The notes under the pieces: model-generated
Told to the model about the DNA's origin: nothing
Databases searched by the model: none
What the model saw: only the letters and a program-made list of their open reading frames with translations
Position numbers and translations under genes: made by a program
Origin: Megachile rotundata
Taxonomy: Eukaryota; Arthropoda; Insecta; Hymenoptera; Megachilidae
Direction: 5' to 3'
Length of the DNA: 64,000 nt
Assembly (NCBI RefSeq): GCF_050947335.1
Contig: NC_134995.1
Span: 7,044,501-7,108,500, forward strand
In this document: in pieces, positions 26,901 to 40,037 of the stretch
How positions within the stretch are numbered: position 1 is the stretch's first letter
Layout: each line of letters opens with the position of its first letter

Positions 26901-29900
26901 ATCGATAACGCATATTGGTCACTGAACTGAGAATTGTCAGCAATATTAATTGTCTGAGATAACCATGAAAATGTATTTAGTAAACAGTTTAAAAATAAGT
27001 TGTACGAATTCGCATGTTTGAATTTCGCGCGCAAATACGACCTAACGCAACACTATCCGAACGTTTGGGGTACGTTAGGTCTGCTCCTGGTAGTCGGACA
27101 ACATGAAGACGCAGGAGGTGCACTGTGCGACGGAGAGAAAATATTTGGTACAAGAAAAGGACAACAGATGTGCTACACAGCTATGCTACAAGCTAGTAAT
27201 GCATCTTCGCATGAAAATGGAGTCTTGTTAATTAAATCAACACCGACGTAAAAATAGTCGATAATCTACGAACAACTTGTGTATTACGATTGCTTCTCCA
27301 AATTTGTAATCGGTGAGTACTGTATGTTTGACGATATTCAATGTTGGCAGCATTATTGTTTAATGTCAATATCTTCAATATATACTTGACTTTAATAGGT
27401 TATGTAATAAAGAAAAATAATAATACATTATCTATCGTCAGTACTATTTTTGAAACGTTGCATTAATAACAAAGAATTGCATAAATTTATTTAGACGAAT
27501 TCGGTTTTCGTTTGCTGTATTTCGCGGGTAAATAGTCTGCGTAATGCCACCTAGTGGATGGTGTTTTCGATAGATTGTAGTAGCTAAAGAACATGAAAAT
27601 GGAAGAGGTGTTTGTAAAACTGTGCTACAAGAATGGATACCAAAATGACGTGACCATAAATAAATTGTAATAGGCAAATATATAATTTGTATTTTGCGAA
27701 TAATTTGGGCGATATTACACTGCTTCTTAAAATGTTATAACAACGTATTGTACATCATTTTTACAATATTCTGACGCCATTAAAGACGTTGCTATCGTCA
27801 CATGCACGTGGAAATTTGAATAAGTTATTCATTTATGGTCAATAATTTATAACAAAGTGACGTAAGAAAGTAGTTTCAATATCGGAAAACTTGAATGATT
27901 TATAAGACAGATAATTATTGAGAACAGTTGACATTCGATGACGTCATTGCTTCAAAAACTATTACTAATTCAAGCGGAACATATGTGAAATTTATATGCG
28001 AAAATTTCTAAGATTGCATATTTTAAAAAGCAATAGACAAATTGCATAAATTAATTTTAGAAAGCATTAGATAAATTGTTTATAAATTATTCATAAGAAA
28101 CGAACTAAATTGTTCAGTTGATAATCCATTTAATTTTGGCGCCATTTTTGGTGGGCGGTATGTACACCTGATCATCTACATCTAGGCGCACAAATCAAAC
28201 ACCTCTTCCTCTTTCATATTCCCTAGCTACTGAAATCAGTCAAAAACACCATCCACTAGGTGGCATTGTATAAATTTTTAATTTGCCAGTGAAATACATC
28301 GAAGAGGATCAAATTTTGTGCAGTTAATCGATGTAAGTAAATACAAATATTCTTTAACACGTTCATCGTTATTCTTAATCCACTCTGCTAAAAATAGTAA
28401 CGATGATAAACACTATAGCATCATTGATTCTTCCTTATTACGTCATCCACCAGAAATATCTACAGTATTATTATAGATATTAATATTATCTAACAAAAAA
28501 CATTTCTAATGATCAACAGCATCGAACATTTATGACATAACCTGCAAGTTATTGATTCTTATTTCTCGAAACCCATATAACTGTCTTGTGCATGAGGTTT
28601 ATTGAACAGGAAAAATTAATAACCTAAATTCTTCTCGTAGCCATCCATACGAATATGTGAAATATTTAATATAAGAATATTAGCTAAATTTCAATGAAAT
28701 ACGTGTTTATATACAGGGTGTCCCAATAAAATATACACCTTGAATATCAACACCAAATAATAATTAAAAATATTGTAATATAAAAATATTTCAATATAAA
28801 AATATTAAATATTTTTCTAGGTTAAGTATGCAAATTTATTTATATTATAAAAATGAAATTAGAAGTGATGTGTAATTTACTAGAAGCCAAATGATTAGAA
28901 TTTGCAAGCCAAGCTATAATTTGCGTTCAGTGCAGCGGATCAGCAGATAAAGGTAATCGATACCGATTGATTTATGAATCAAATTAAACAACTTTCTACT
29001 ACTTATAGCATATTAATCAATCAATGATTAATGACAGTAATATTAACATTGAGGTATTCCTTTAATTACACAAATATCAAATTATCTTTAATTACTTTAT
29101 CATGTTCTTGTATGGAGCATGCAATATCAATTCTTTATCATAAATGAACACTTTTATTTTTTATGCATTTTCCGATAACAGTTTTAAGTGTTATGTTTTC
29201 TTGATTGAACACACAATTTTAATGATGATATCTTGTTTTACAATTGCTGTAGCAGTACGGCTGAAAATTTTAAAAAATATAATTATAATTTTGAAAAATA
29301 TATTAACAAAAATGCATATGCTATACATATAAAAAATAAGAAAAATGAATAAAATGTTTAAATTATAATTTATTATCACAAACTGAGTATACAAAATTTG
29401 TTACAATTATTATAGTGAAATGAGCGAGTGTTTTGTCTCTATATTACCAGTAAACAGTATGTCGATACGGTTTCCTCACTTTAATTGCATAGGAAGTAAC
29501 ATCATCCGACATTATGCACGCAAAATGCAAAATAGAGTGCAACGTTTGATTAAACTTGTCTGACACCATTGATTACTTCGTCTGCACCGTTTCCTTTTAC
29601 GACAATTTAGTTTGTATTATTGCAACTGACAATGAAAAATCGATATGCGATTAGACAATTAGATATTTATCGATCATTCGACCATTCTAAAATTCATAAT
29701 ATTAATTTTTTAATTATTAAATAAAAAATCGATGGCAGTAATTAAAAACGGTAAAATGTAAGGCGAAATTTTATTTTTGTTTCAACTTTAAATAAAATCT
29801 AACCTAACGCGATCTAAGTTAACCTAACCTCAAACATAATTTTATCATCCAAGTCTATTCGTACTTACATCTAATTTGTTTCGAATTTATTCTAACGTGA

Positions 29901-32900
29901 TTTCAAATATCAATGACTAATTTAATTGATCATTTTTGTATTAAGTTAGGTTAGGTTATACATTTCAGTGGCACAAAATAATCAATTAAAATTAAATGTT
30001 TCATTTTATTTTCTACATATCAATGATATTATCAATACATAAATATTATTGATATTTATACAAATGCCTGAACACGTAACTTCACTAAAAAAAACGTCTT
30101 TTGTTATTCTAACTGCAATTTACATACTTCAATGTACAATTATAAAAAAGAACGTTAATGTATTATATATGTTCATGTGTATCACGCGATGAGAACACTT
30201 TGTGCTTGTTATTTTTGTAACATGCAAATCTATTTAGCAATCATTTACAATCGCTCAATTCTTTCTTGATTTTCAACGCTTATTTAAACGCTATAACACT
30301 GTTAATGCTTTTTATCAAAGTAATTATTAAAACCAATCTGATTTTAAAATATTATTTATTACAGATAAGTGTGTGCATAAAAAAAGACTTTAACTATCAG
30401 ACAGATTTTTCACTTTTATATGTCAATCTTAATTTTTTAATTTTATGTGTCAATTTTAATTTTGTAATTCTATATGTCAACCTTAATTTTTTACCTCTGT
30501 GTGTCAATTTTAATTTTTTAATTCTATATGTCAATCTTAATTTTTTAAATTTATATGATAATTTTCATTTTTTATCTCTATGTATTAATTTTCATTTTTT
30601 AATTCTATGTGTCAATCTTTCTCTAATTTTTAATAGTATATGTCAATTTTTAATTTTTAACTCTATATGTTAATCGTGATTTTTTATTCTTGTGTATCAG
30701 TACTAATTTTTTAATTGTAAACATCAATCCCAATTTGTTAATTTAGTTAAATATTAGGAGTTAAAATTGACTACTCAATTAAATAACGATTTTTCTGCAA
30801 AAAAAAAGTATTTCCAGCAACGTATAAAAGAATTATAATCAAATGTCCTAGATTCCCAGCTACCAACGGTCCTTTCTCAAAAGATTCCATTAAACACATG
30901 GTGCTCCTTGATCAAGTCGAACCGGACGGTATAAGGTCAAAGCACCCGTTAAAAGCATAGTATTTTTCCACTAGCAACGAGTCTTTGGGGTCGTTGACAA
31001 TGCTTCAATGTTCGAGCTAGACCAATCGCCAACAACGTCAATTGACTTATAAATTATAATAACAGTACGAGACCGATAAATGTCCCTCTATCTTACTTTC
31101 TCGTACATTTCTCTTACAAGATAACTCGTTCAAATCTTTTCAATTGTTCTTTAACTTGTTACTTTATAACCCTGAAATATTTCCACAATGTCACAAAGTA
31201 ATTGGAAAAATATCTAGTTAAATACACTTCAATAATAAACATAATTAAATACGCTAAGTCCCACAATATCAAGAAAATTAACAATAAACCTAAAACCACA
31301 AAATGGCTTCTAACATGCGTAAGCCGATAATCACGTTCCACAATTAAAATAACGCAGAGCGAAAAAAGTGTTCAATGACAAACATTCGTGACGTAACTGT
31401 GCATTTCCTTGGAACTTGCGTACCGTATTAAATTACCATGCACAATCGGTTATAAAATCCCAACCAGTTTCAATACAAAAATTTCAAGGACGTCAAGGAC
31501 GAAGATTTCCCGTACGAGGAATAAAACAAAAACGAACGTTCGGAGGAAATGAATACCCTTCCGTCAGCAGCGAGGAGAGGTTCAGGAACCCGCGTCGTTC
31601 TATGAAAATCAGGAACAAGGTCCCACCAATCCGTGTCCATTCTTCCGTGTCTTACCCATGGGCGTATTATACTACTTCTCCCGATCATCTCGAGTCCCAT
31701 GGTAAACAATTAGGCGATGGAAACCGTTGCTAGGCTCCTCGAGCTTGCCAGTCCCTCGATCAATACGCAAGCACTCTTACTTCTTTAGGGTTCTCCTGGT
31801 CGCAAAACGTGCCACGACCTAATGCAAGGATCACAGGCTCGTTCGAAACGGGACTTTGCGTATCGCACGTAATCTGAATGCGCCGTTCTACCGGCAAGTC
31901 GGATCCAGCCGTTATACTAACACGTGGTTAAATCCTTGCGTGGAACGGACACCGGGATACGACACGAGATACCCGGAATTGGGTCGAAATTTTTCCACGA
32001 ACTTGGAGAGGTTAATAGACTGGATATTTGAGAATATGGACTCCTGGGACATGATTTGAAAATTGGTAAATTTGGAATTTTGGAAGATTGGGACTTTGGT
32101 GAATTGGATTTTTGGGATTTTGGGACTTTAATGCCTTGAATTTTTGGGATTTTGGGGCTTTGGTACCTTGGATTTTTGAGATTTTGGGACTTTGGTACCT
32201 TGGATTTTTAGGATTTTGGGACTTGGAGATTTTGGGACCTTGATGCCTTGGATTTTTGGGATTTTTGGGATTTTGGGACTTTGGTGCCTTGGATTTTTGG
32301 GATTTTGAAATTATAAAAATTTGGAACTTTGGTGTCCATTTTAGAATTTTAGAATTTGTAGAATTTGTAGAATTTGTAGAATTTGCAGAATTTGTAGAAT
32401 TTGTAGAATTTGTAGAATTTGTAGAATTTGTAGAATTTGTAGAATTTATAGAATTTGTAGAATTTATAGAATTTGTAGAATTTATAGAATTTGTAGAATT
32501 TATAGAATTTATAGAATTTGTGGAATTTTACAATTTTACAATTTTACAATTTGAACAACTTTGAACTTTGGGACTTTAGAATTTTGTGACATTGGAATTT
32601 TTTAATTATGGAAATTTGTAACTCTTGAAACCCTTTAAAAAATGTTAACTTTGGGTCTTTAGGACTTGTTAACTTTTGGACTTAAAGATCTGTAACTCTA
32701 GAATTTTTTAACTTTGGATCCTGATAATTTTTTGGTTTTGTTACTTCGACATTTTGTAATTTTTAAAAAATGGAAACTTGAGGGCGTATTAACAAATGTT
32801 GAAACTTCAGGATTTGAACAACTTTAAACTTTGGATTTTGGATCTTTAATACCTTGAAACCTGCTTCAAAATTTTCAAAACTTCAGAATTTTTCAACTTC

Positions 32901-35403
32901 AGTTTTAGATCTTCCAATTTTTATAATTTTTCAATTTCAGTTTTAGATCTTCAAAACTATATAATTTTTCAACTTCAATTTTAGATTTTCAAAATTTCAT
33001 AATTTTTTCCACTATAGTTTTAGATCTTCAAAACTATATAATTTTTCAACTTCATTTTAGATTTTCAAAATTTCATAATTTTGAAACTACACGACACTGA
33101 AAATTTTTTTAAATTTTGCAACTTGTAAACTTAAAAAAATGAGAGAATTATGCATTTCAAAAAATAGCAAAATGCATGATTTGAATTTAGGAATTTATCA
33201 TTTTAAAATGTAAGCAATTAAAGAAGTTTGAAAATTTAATAATGCAGTGTCAAGTTACCTCATTCCTTTCCATTTAATTCAATACGATCCATAAACCGCA
33301 GTCGGTATTCTATTTGCAGAATATTAGTGATAGGTATTCGCCTTATCAAAGGACACCGGTACGCGAATAATATTGGAATTTAGTCAAGCCTTATCGAAAT
33401 CAGAATAAATAAGATAATTTTACAATTGCAGATCATTGAAAAATGTATAAGTTAGATAAGTGGTAATTATGTACTTATGAAATTAAAAGGTAATTTACAA
33501 GTAGTATAATTTTATATCTGCTGAAGGTCGCAGGAAAAATTAATTTTAGTGAAGGTTATTGCGTGTCTGTGGTCCAAGATATAAAATCCATCGTATTAGT
33601 CACAAAGTGTCGCGTTAGCTGTAAAATTCCAGGTAAATTTCGCAACGATCGAATGTTTCCGCCTGGAGTGTCCATTTTGCTCAGTCATCGAGAAAATAAT
33701 TTCCGATTCCGCTGTCATAAACTTAGCGAGCTAAAAAATAAACACAGTCTGCATCGATATATTTTTAGCTAACTTATGATGTTACCATTCTTTTAACGAA
33801 TAAATGGAACCATTATCGGTCTTATTTTAAACAAATCTGCGATAATGACGTTACTGTACGCTTTTATTTTCCCTCCAATTTCCTAACCTCAAACACCGAT
33901 ATTACATTTGTATAAATTATTCTTAAACACGATCTAATTCGCTTCGATTATGCAAGGAAAATTTGCATGAACATTAAACTCTAAGACCAGTTTAAATTCT
34001 TGTTACCTTATGAATAATATTAACTGCAACTGGTTATAAAAAAATGTCACCAGATGTACCGCGAAAGTTCAAGTAAATGTCGAGTAAGATTTTTGTTCGC
34101 TAATCGTAGCAAAGATGAAAAAAGTGTGACAGATAGCAGTTTATCATTCGAGTAAAAAGCACCTGTTTCATCATCCAGGTTGTCATAGGGTCTTTAGTTC
34201 CGTTCGATTTTGTGGAAACGAGAAAGTAAATTTCACGGAAACACGGACGCTACGTGACCGATACAACGTAACATAATTATCCTCTTACGCAGTTTACGAG
34301 CTCTTCACCGCGTTAGGTTATGTCCGCACAAAGTAATATTTCATACAATTTAATTTAAAAATTTATTCCGTTTTATGGATACTCAGAACAATTTTGCAAA
34401 ATTAGATTATGTGTAATTTTACTTTGACCTTGATTCGTTTCATTCATGAATTATGGTTTCATATAGCTTACGTTAGAATGATGGAAAGTTTTCGGTGGGT
34501 CTGACGGACTATATTTAAATTACAAATTTTGTGCCTGAAGTCAGATGGTAAATAATGGATTAATTTTATTGGTTTTAACAGTTGAAAATTTGGGACTTCA
34601 AGACTTTTGAAATTTGGGACTTAAAGATTTTTTAAATTTAGAACTTAGAAATTTTTAATTTTGGGATCTGAAAATTTTTATTTGAATTTTTGAACTTGGG
34701 AGATTTTTTAATTTAACTTTGAAAATATCCTGAAGTTCCTAAGTCCCAAAGTTTAAAAATTGGAAACTTCCTAAGTCCCTAAGTTTAAAAATTAAAAATT
34801 TCCTAAGTCCAAAAGTTCAAAAATTGAGAACTTCCTAAGTCCAAAAGTTAAAATTCCAAATCTCCAAGTCCCAAAGTCAGAAATTGAAAAATTTTTAAAT
34901 CTTCAGTTTCCAAAATCCCAAGTTTAAAAACTTCAAACTCAAAAAATCCATAAATCTCAAAATTCAAAAATCCCAACTGCAATTTTCAAAAACCACTCAT
35001 TTTTCTATTCACTTTAATATTTCACATCCCGCACATCAGCTGACCATCGATGGGTCAAGGCCCATGGGCATCGTTGCCCTAAAGAAAAGTTTCCGTTCAC
35101 CAGTGTACTTCAAAAACCATAGCAACAAAATAATAAACAAGAAATACTGTCATTTCGTATTACACGTGTATCAATTGATGATGAATTGTTTCATAAAAGA
35201 AAAACTATGAAATTAAATCAATATACGTGCGAAAAGTATTTTTACCGGCAAACTATACTACATTAAATTAAAATACTTTATGCACTATAGCGTACCTTAT
35301 TCAATTGAGGGTTCTTCAAATGATCAAGGCCACGTAGTAAACTCGGGCACACGGCATCTCCCTGTCCCCGTTGCCCAAGCTGATCCCTGTGAAGAGTCGA
35401 CAT
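23963..35403 (-). CDS. Men: Malic enzyme, NADP-dependent type (Men)
   Basis: Oxidative decarboxylation of malate to pyruvate, yielding NADPH. The coding exons (- strand) are 35296-35403, 25953-26111, 25422-25784, 25042-25353, 24604-24972, 24182-24476 and 23963-24078; all have GT-AG borders and join to 573 aa plus TAA. Numbering from the ATG at 35403 places the catalytic residues where human malic enzyme has them: Tyr112 in LVYTPTVG, Lys183 in GIPVGKLSLY, Glu255/Asp256 in QFEDFGN and Asp279 in FNDDIQGT. The dinucleotide motif is VFQGAGEASLG (from Val308). DSKGLIVK (Ser346, Lys347) suits NADP rather than NAD. Exon 1 supplies RGLDHLKNPQLNK, which runs straight into GLAFSLEERQVLGIHG. The N-terminal ~24 residues show no clear mitochondrial presequence, so the product is probably cytosolic; alternative first exons are possible. 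The gene is convergent with Doa. Confidence 0.93.
27515..28300. repeat. Inverted repeat pair with CTCF-like cores
   Basis: The arm at about 27515-27614 and the arm at about 28196-28300 match in inverse orientation, by eye around 80% identical. Shared blocks include GCCACCTAGTGGATGGTG, AGTAGCTA and GAAGAGGTGTTTG. They enclose about 580 bp of AT-rich DNA. The upstream stretch at 27000-27240 shares fragments with the left arm and may be a third, more diverged copy. The family of the element is unknown. Confidence 0.65.
28711..28740 (+). mobile_element. Transposon-end-like motif (mariner-type remnant?)
   Basis: ACAGGGTGTCCCAATAAAAT preceded by TATAT. Similar CAGGGTGTCCC ends recur in arthropod genomes next to mariner-like remnants. 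I see no partner end or transposase. Confidence 0.3.
30415..30740 (+). repeat. AT-rich minisatellite, about 30-33 bp unit
   Basis: About ten imperfect copies of a unit like TATATGTCAATCTTAATTTT. The open frame through it (repeated V/LNLNFL) is a by-product of the repeat. Confidence 0.8.
32055..32330 (+). repeat. TTTTGGGA-rich degenerate tandem repeat
   Basis: Repeated blocks of GGATTTTTGGGATTTTGGG and GACTTTGGTGCCTT with a period of about 38-45 bp. Part of the GGATTT/GAATTT family seen across the window. Confidence 0.75.
32345..32530 (+). repeat. 9-bp tandem repeat TAGAATTTG
   Basis: About 20 copies of TAGAATTTG or TAGAATTTA. The period of nine keeps one frame open (EFV repeated), which gives a spurious open frame at 32256-32564. 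Confidence 0.9.
32560..33240. repeat. Degenerate ACTTTGGA / TTCAACTTCA repeats
   Basis: Low-complexity continuation of the preceding repeats. Blocks of about 55-60 bp containing TTTTAGATCTTC and TTTTTCAACTTCA recur at about 32,900-33,070. Confidence 0.6.
34570..34990. repeat. Strand-switched repeat (foldback)
   Basis: The left half (34570-34725) carries TTTGGGACTT-type units. The right half (34730-34990) carries the complement, CCTAAGTCCCAAAGTTTAAA-type units. The switch is near 34,728, so a long transcript could fold back on itself. Confidence 0.65.
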
Positions 35404-35600
35404 CGTAGTTTCCTCGACGCAAGACAACTGGTCAGTACTTCGGTTTCTACAAACGACGAGCGAAGTTTTAAGGCTGATCGAGAATGTCGGTACGGCAGAA
35501 CGCAGTACCGTACGGGAGAGGTGAGATTAGGGCGAGGGTAACTCAGCCGCGTATCAATCGTGTGGCGCGATTCGCGCATCTGTCAGATTCGTTTTTTGCG
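35404..35600 (-). promoter_or_regulatory. Men: Probable Men 5' UTR / promoter region
   Basis: A GC-richer stretch directly upstream of the Men ATG, unlike the AT-rich flanks. The Men frame is open for about 50 bases above the ATG and no in-frame upstream Met was found. No TATA box was identified; assignment is by position. Confidence 0.4.
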
Positions 35601-38600
35601 CAACATTGCAATCGTAATTATTCAAACTATTTATGGACTAATGAGTGTTAGATAATATAATTTATCGGGAGGTCAAGACTAACAAGGGCGTTCGTAATGA
35701 TTTGAAGGCTGCGAGTTTCGCAATAATTATAATCTTTCTAACCCTTTGATAACTGAACATGTACTATGCAAATACGAATTCAGATTTTAAAATAGAATTT
35801 TTGCCACCGAAAATCTTTGTATAATGACTTTAAGGTATATACACAGTTTTGACGTTATGAATTTATTGCATTTTTTTTTATTGCATTCTTTATAAATATT
35901 ATATTTGTGGTTGGATATTGTATGAGATGAATTAATTTATGAATATATAGGAATAGTGATTATAGCGAAGTAATTAATTTTAGTGTTAGAAAGAATCGGA
36001 GCCCGATGATTGCATGCTACGGCACTGGGCGTATAAGTATTACAGCGCAGGCGCGCGCATCGCGCAGTCGCACGTCTGCGTCCATCGTGCGAGGACGGTT
36101 TGACATGTTATTTATGAAATATATCACAACAACGCATGTACTAAAAACGTACTGAGAATGTATTGTACATTCAAATATTTTGTTACGTCAACCGATTTTC
36201 GTTCAAACGAACCAGGAAAAAAGCACTTTTAAGATTCATTTAATCGTTGCGTCAGTTTACTGTAATTGTATGACATTGTAATCAGTTTACTGTAATTGTA
36301 TGACATAAAGGAGGCCCTTACAATTATTGTAGATAATACAAGTATGTAATGAATGAATTCTTATAGAAGTCTATGAAAATCAACATTTGCTCTTTTACCT
36401 GCAGAACAGCTGAAGCCACTGTTTAGTGACAGGTTCAAGGACTGCACTAGCATAACCTGAGCATCTCGACGGACATAGAACGCTATTAAAGTAACACTTT
36501 AATCGTAGCAACCTACGCTCAGACATAATCACGTTTTTCGAAGATTATTGCTTTCGTTCGATCTGACATCGCTCGGGACACTGTTTTAACTACGATCCAG
36601 ATTAAACGTAAACTACTACGCGATGTCATGTCATGCTGATAAGTTGGTAGCATGGGTCACGTGATTGTCAGGCATGAAACAAAAATATCAAATTTTCTGT
36701 CTGTCAATATCCGATAGGATTAACTGACATACAGTAATTGTAATTCAACTTAATTCAATGAATTAATATTTATGGTATTACATTATTATTTAACAATACA
36801 CCGTACATTGTTATTTAAAATTATTTAAAGATAGAATACATTTTCGAATACTCTGTATGGGTATCTAATTCGACGTCTCAATTAAAAACAAGAAAGAAAA
36901 AGATATGATAATATAATCGTCGCATTTCTTTCTGTCGTAGCTGAATAAGCAAAAATTTACATTTTTTTGCACATGTCGTACGATAATACGGATCACAGGC
37001 CAGTAACCTGTTATCGCGTGATGTTGAATTAAAATGAAAGCTATGTTGGAAAGTTTTTAGTGTATCGAATGCGGAAAATGCACAAAAATATTGTAAATTA
37101 GAGAAATAATAACAAACACGAATACGTATGTATTTAGTGGAGGAAATCCTTGCGTTGTTATGTGTTTTATGTATGGTAATTTTGCAAGGATTGGATACTA
37201 CTGATAGGAAAATATCTTGTAAGCAGTGAATCATTCCATACATATAAATCAGTGGTGGACTGATAATGTATCCACATAGTAATTTGACAATTTAGAAACT
37301 TGTAGACTAAGAAATTTAAATATGCAGAAATTCAGAAATATACAAAGTCAATACTTTCAAATGTACATAGAAATATAGAAGTTTAAAAATATAGAAATTT
37401 AAAAATTACAAAATTACAAAATTAAAAAATTGAAAAATTGAAAAATTGAAGAATTGAAGAATTAAAAAATTGAAAATTTATAAATATAAAAGTTCAGAAA
37501 TTTAGAAGTTAAAAAATGTAGAAATTTAGAAGTTTAAAAATTTAGAACTTTAGATATTGCAAAATTTTAAGTCCACAACTAGCGTAGGATAGAAAAAATA
37601 CAAAGTGAAAAAATAATTTTGTCTAATCTAAAAAAAATATAGAAAAGGTTGCGTGGGTCAGGTTAAACGGCCACTAATGTTTTCTTTTTTTTCGAAATAA
37701 CGTAATTGCTCGTATGTTTTGATATGCAAAAGCTACACCGATCGCGTGATACAAAAAAAGATATACTTACGTACGAAGTGAAAAATGCACGTGATCGTTA
37801 AATGATTACGAAAACTGTAATTCATGTGTCTATATGACATAACACAGTAAAAGATATATCTATGCTTTCTTTATCAAATCGTCACCCGTTTAATTGCCTA
37901 GATAATAAAATTCACATTTTCTGATTCGTCTACGAAGGACACATTTTCGGTTATTTCTCATTTTCGCGATATTTTGCTAACTTGTTCAATACGACACAGT
38001 TGTAAAAAACCACGTGTAAACATTGGTTTGATTATAATGAAGCATGTAAAATGAAAACATGCAAAGGTCGAAAAATAGAGCAATTCCGTAATTTCTTTTG
38101 AAATACGGAGTATGAAGGCAAAGTGCAATTATTTAATATCTGAATTGTTTTGTCTTAGATTCTGACAGGGTTGTTCTACAATTTGTGAGGCCCTGGGCAA
38201 AAATATTATTCAAATTTAAGCAGATGAAAGTTTTAACAAAATTTTACTTTTCATATAGTAATTAATAATTCTAGTAAACTTATATTTTATTTTAAACAAT
38301 TTTACTGATATTTCCTGAATGAAGCAATATTTGAATTTATACAAAATATCACTGTAATTGTTTATTATTGTATTTCTGAATTTACAGCAATTTTAATTTA
38401 ATTTTTAATTTTATCACAATTCTTGTAGTAAATCAAAATAATAGTACTGAAGAAACTGTGCAAAATTCAGAATTTGTTTATAAGAAGTTTAACATTTAAC
38501 AAATTATTTTTACATACTTTCAATGATTTTCAATTTAATTCAAAATATAAATTCATATTCCTGTAATTACAAATCATACTTCATTTATTTATACTTCAAA

Positions 38601-40030
38601 CGCAAAATTAAAATAAACACTATCTTATGTTCATTAAACGTAGTTATTAAAAAAAAATGTTTGAACTACTTAAAAAATAGTCGTGTTAAATCGTTTTTCA
38701 ATTACACAATAGTTTTATCGTTAGAGTCATAAAGAAAGAAAACACAATGACTCACTTTCAGCGTCATGTTCGAATCAGCTCTTTTCGCGTCAGTGAAAAT
38801 GCTTCTTGAACGCATTTTGCGTCAAAAATTTCAATTTAAAATTACTTACCCTTTTCGTTGTCCGTTACGATTATCTTTCGAGTGCGGGTTTCCCATTGGT
38901 GCAAGATTGAAAAGCAGACACGTTCAACAAAAACGACTGTTCATAATTCAACGGAATCGTGAATCTAGCACTGTGCCCTTGTTACAAAAATCGTTTTCTT
39001 TTTAAAGCAACTTTCGTTCAGTGAAATCGATCCTTCCGAGCACGAGTAGATCGCAAACGTAACTGACGTTCGCGCGAACTAACCAAAGAACGTGTGCGCC
39101 TGCTTATTTGATGCAACTTCGTCATCGCAGAAAACGGCCTTAAGGCCGACATTTTTTCTGTATGTCTTTCTTTTTTAAACAGGTGATTCGAAAGCTATTA
39201 AACTACGCAGTGTTACAATTAAAAAGAAACCTGACATTGCTGCGTCTGTTAGGTTAGGTCATTGTGGGTTGTCTTGATTCGAATTTGTTCGAACGGTGAA
39301 ATGTGACGGGTTTTCGAAAGGAGACTGGTACGGGTTCGTACGAAGCAATTTTTACAGTGACAGGACACGTTGCATAAGAATTTTTCGAATCGAATGTAAT
39401 TTGCGTGAAACTCCTTTGTTCATGCAAATTGCCTGTTATTGTTCTACGGAAGATTGTGTATGAGTTTCGATAAATTGCCGATAGGAACACGTCAATAAAA
39501 GTGCGGTACTTGTGTACATAAGTACGTCAACATAAAAAAAAGTTTGAAGTTTGCACTTTGTGCATTCGCATCGTGAATGGTTCGATACTTTTTGCCTGTT
39601 TTACACTTTACGCAATTACAGAGTTTAATTATGTGTAACATGTGTGTATGTTTAGTATGTACATACACGAATGAGATAAAAGTTCAAATTTGATTAACCT
39701 GAATCGGATTATGCTGAAAAAATATTGAACAGGAATACCGAAATGATTGTTAATATTTACGGAATTATCACAGCGAAGATAAACGGAGAACGATAAGAAA
39801 AATCATGCTAACATCGCGCGACAAACTTATGACAGTCTCCTGATGCTTTAATATTTATTACTTGCATTATCAATTGATACTTAGTGTAAAACGTAAATAT
39901 ACAAGTAATCTTGTCGGTCTATGGCCTCTTACGTATAAACATTAATAAAATGGCAGAATCATCAGACGATGTGAAATGACTCGTACGATTACGTTCGAAG
40001 ACACGCTTTCGTGTTATGTCAACTAGGATG
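35601..40030. other. Intergenic, no supported gene
   Basis: Contains a CpG-rich GCGCAG patch at about 36,045-36,100 (possible promoter), a direct 24-bp duplication at 36,254 and 36,283, degenerate AAATTTAGAA runs at 37,290-37,570, a GC-richer patch at about 38,760-39,110, and a CGGCCTTAAGGCCG palindrome at 39,135-39,148. Short open frames here show no recognisable protein. Confidence 0.5.
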
Positions 40031-40037
40031 TACTTAC

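Larger units (their letters stand above)
26112..35295 (-). other. Men: Men intron 1 (9.2 kb)
   Basis: This interval contains no convincing gene. It holds an inverted repeat (27515-28300), a transposon-end-like motif (28711), TTAGG-like pieces (29810-29960), and several tandem repeats listed separately. Open frames at 27000-27251, 31416-31733 and 31856-32059 have no recognisable product or exon borders. Confidence 0.6.

Noticed and set aside
27000..27251. 83-aa frame in the Men intron, and a short inner frame starting MKTQEVHCATERK
   Set aside because: No exon borders and no recognised product. It shares fragments with the inverted repeat family nearby, so it is probably decayed repeat.
30266..30673. 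135-aa hydrophobic frame resembling membrane helices
   Set aside because: Made of the 30-33 bp AT-rich minisatellite; hydrophobicity comes from T-rich codons.
31416..31733. 105-aa frame in a GC-richer patch of the Men intron
   Set aside because: No splice sites or homology visible. Kept only as intron content.
32256..32564. 102-aa frame with EFVEFVEF
   Set aside because: Product of the 9-bp TAGAATTTG tandem repeat.
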